The notes beneath the pieces were generated by a model, which was given only the letters and a program-made list of their open reading frames with translations, did no database searches and had not been told where the DNA came from. DNA of 5,939 nucleotides from Betaproteobacteria bacterium (GTDB taxonomy: Bacteria; Pseudomonadota; Gammaproteobacteria; Burkholderiales; SG8-39), in the NCBI GenBank assembly GCA_027317055.1, contig DAHVFK010000229.1:1-5939 (forward strand). Direction: 5' to 3'. The stretch's first letter is position 1; the number at the start of each line of letters is the position of its first letter. A program made the translations under genes and the position numbers. This document shows, in pieces, positions 5,162 to 5,939 of the stretch.

Positions 5162-5939
5162 CTATTTGAGCTTCAGTTCGATGTCGCGCAGCACCGGATC
5201 ATCGGCGCGCGCGACCTCGTTTTCGACCAGCGCCCCGCAACCGGGGCAGAAGAACTGCCGGAACACCGGCCGGTCGTCGATATAGCGGCGCCAGTCGCCG
5301 ATATTCGGGTTGGCCGCGGCGATCTCGCGCTCCAGCGCCACGCAGCCGTCCTTGTAGTTGTCACGCAGGGCGCCCAGGTCCGCGGTGCACTTGGCGCAGG
5401 CGTAGCGCAGGCCACCGGCCTCGCGCCGCAGGTCCAAGTTCTCGCTCGCGCGCGCCGCTACCTTGCCCGCCAGAATCTTGGCCGGGGCGCCCTTGCGCCG
5501 GCGCCCGGCGCGCTGCTCGGCGCGCAGCTGGCGGGTGGTTTCGAGATCGAGCGCGCCGTGCTCCCCGATCACCACGCCGTAGATCTCGCGCGCCGCGTCG
5601 CGCGAAACGGCTCGATTCTCGACCACGTCCTCGCGTACGCGCTCCGGGTCGCGCTCGAAAGGGTCGCCGTAGCCGGCGGCGGCCGACCAGAGCACTGCGT
5701 AGACGTCGTCGGGCTCCTGCAGGAAGTCTTCCTGGCGCAGCTGGAGCACCTCGTCGCGCCCCTTCAGTTCGGCGATGTCGGCCACCATCTCGCGTCGCTC
5801 GTGGCGCGCCCGCACATCGGCGGCGCGTTTGAATTTGTAAACGTTCACGCTGCCCGGATAACCGCCCATCATCCCGGGCGCGGTCGGCATCGCGTTGCCC
5901 GAGGAAAGCGTGTCGTGCGTGATGCGCTCGGTGCGGTGC
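5162..5939 (-). CDS. Hydantoinase B/oxoprolinase-family subunit (acetone-carboxylase-like), C-terminal part with zinc-ribbon-like domain
   Basis: The gene enters from the right edge; its last 258 codons and a TAG stop are visible. The frame is open to the edge, so the ATG at 5890 is internal. The visible start, HDTLSSGNAMPTAPGMMGGYPG, and the later GYGDPFERDPERVREDVV followed by VSRDAAREIYGVV are hallmarks of the C-terminal end of HyuB-type subunits. These form ATP-dependent hydantoinases, 5-oxoprolinases and acetone or acetophenone carboxylases with a HyuA-type partner. After a basic linker comes an extra domain of about 80 residues with CAKC (cysteines at 5396-5398 and 5387-5389), a lone cysteine at 5342-5344, and CPGC (5246-5248 and 5237-5239). 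Two CxxC knuckles suggest bound zinc. The domain resembles the small gamma-type subunit of acetone carboxylases, here joined to the large subunit. A HyuA partner would be expected upstream, outside the window. The substrate is not determinable. Confidence 0.8.
   Translation of the reverse strand, partial: HRTERITHDTLSSGNAMPTAPGMMGGYPGSVNVYKFKRAADVRARHERREMVADIAELKGRDEVLQLRQEDFLQEPDDVYAVLWSAAAGYGDPFERDPERVREDVVENRAVSRDAAREIYGVVIGEHGALDLETTRQLRAEQRAGRRRKGAPAKILAGKVAARASENLDLRREAGGLRYACAKCTADLGALRDNYKDGCVALEREIAAANPNIGDWRRYIDDRPVFRQFFCPGCGALVENEVARADDPVLRDIELKLK

Overview
The window is GC-rich (roughly 70 % by eye), densely coded bacterial DNA with very short gaps and no gene-free stretch over 300 bases. 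GC content, protein families and a TAGAAT-type -10 box suggest a soil or aquatic betaproteobacterium (Burkholderiales-like). This is inference; no rRNA or marker gene is present. I see no tRNA, mobile element, CRISPR array or phage gene.

Layout. (1) Bases 1-113 hold the last 36 codons of a LivF-type ABC transporter ATPase. A YcaD-like MFS transporter follows 27 bases later on the same strand. Its first membrane helix is encoded upstream of the first ATG, so a CTG start is likely. (2) A minus-strand pair runs toward the MFS gene and overlaps its end by 14 bases. It consists of a thiamine-diphosphate enzyme resembling ILVBL/2-hydroxyacyl-CoA lyase, then a ketopantoate-reductase-family (PanE/ApbA) oxidoreductase whose ATG lies one base after the upstream stop. 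(3) Divergent from this pair, across a 59-base gap, is a plus-strand gene for an unrecognised four-helix membrane protein built from two similar halves. (4) Converging on it is a second minus-strand unit: the 3' part of a hydantoinase-B/acetone-carboxylase-like subunit with a C-terminal cysteine-rich zinc-ribbon-like domain, then a NIPSNAP-family protein 10 bases downstream.

How the genes may work together. A Liv-type importer, an MFS carrier, a carboxylase/hydantoinase-like enzyme, a TPP-dependent C-C lyase or ligase and a 2-oxoacid reductase are the mix usually found in accessory carbon-catabolism islands. They probably handle uptake and breakdown of small organic acids, ketones or cyclic amides. 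No substrate can be read from the sequence. I found no clearly new multi-gene system. The best leads are the CTG start, the TPP enzyme/reductase pair, the duplicated membrane protein and the zinc-ribbon extension of the HyuB-like subunit.
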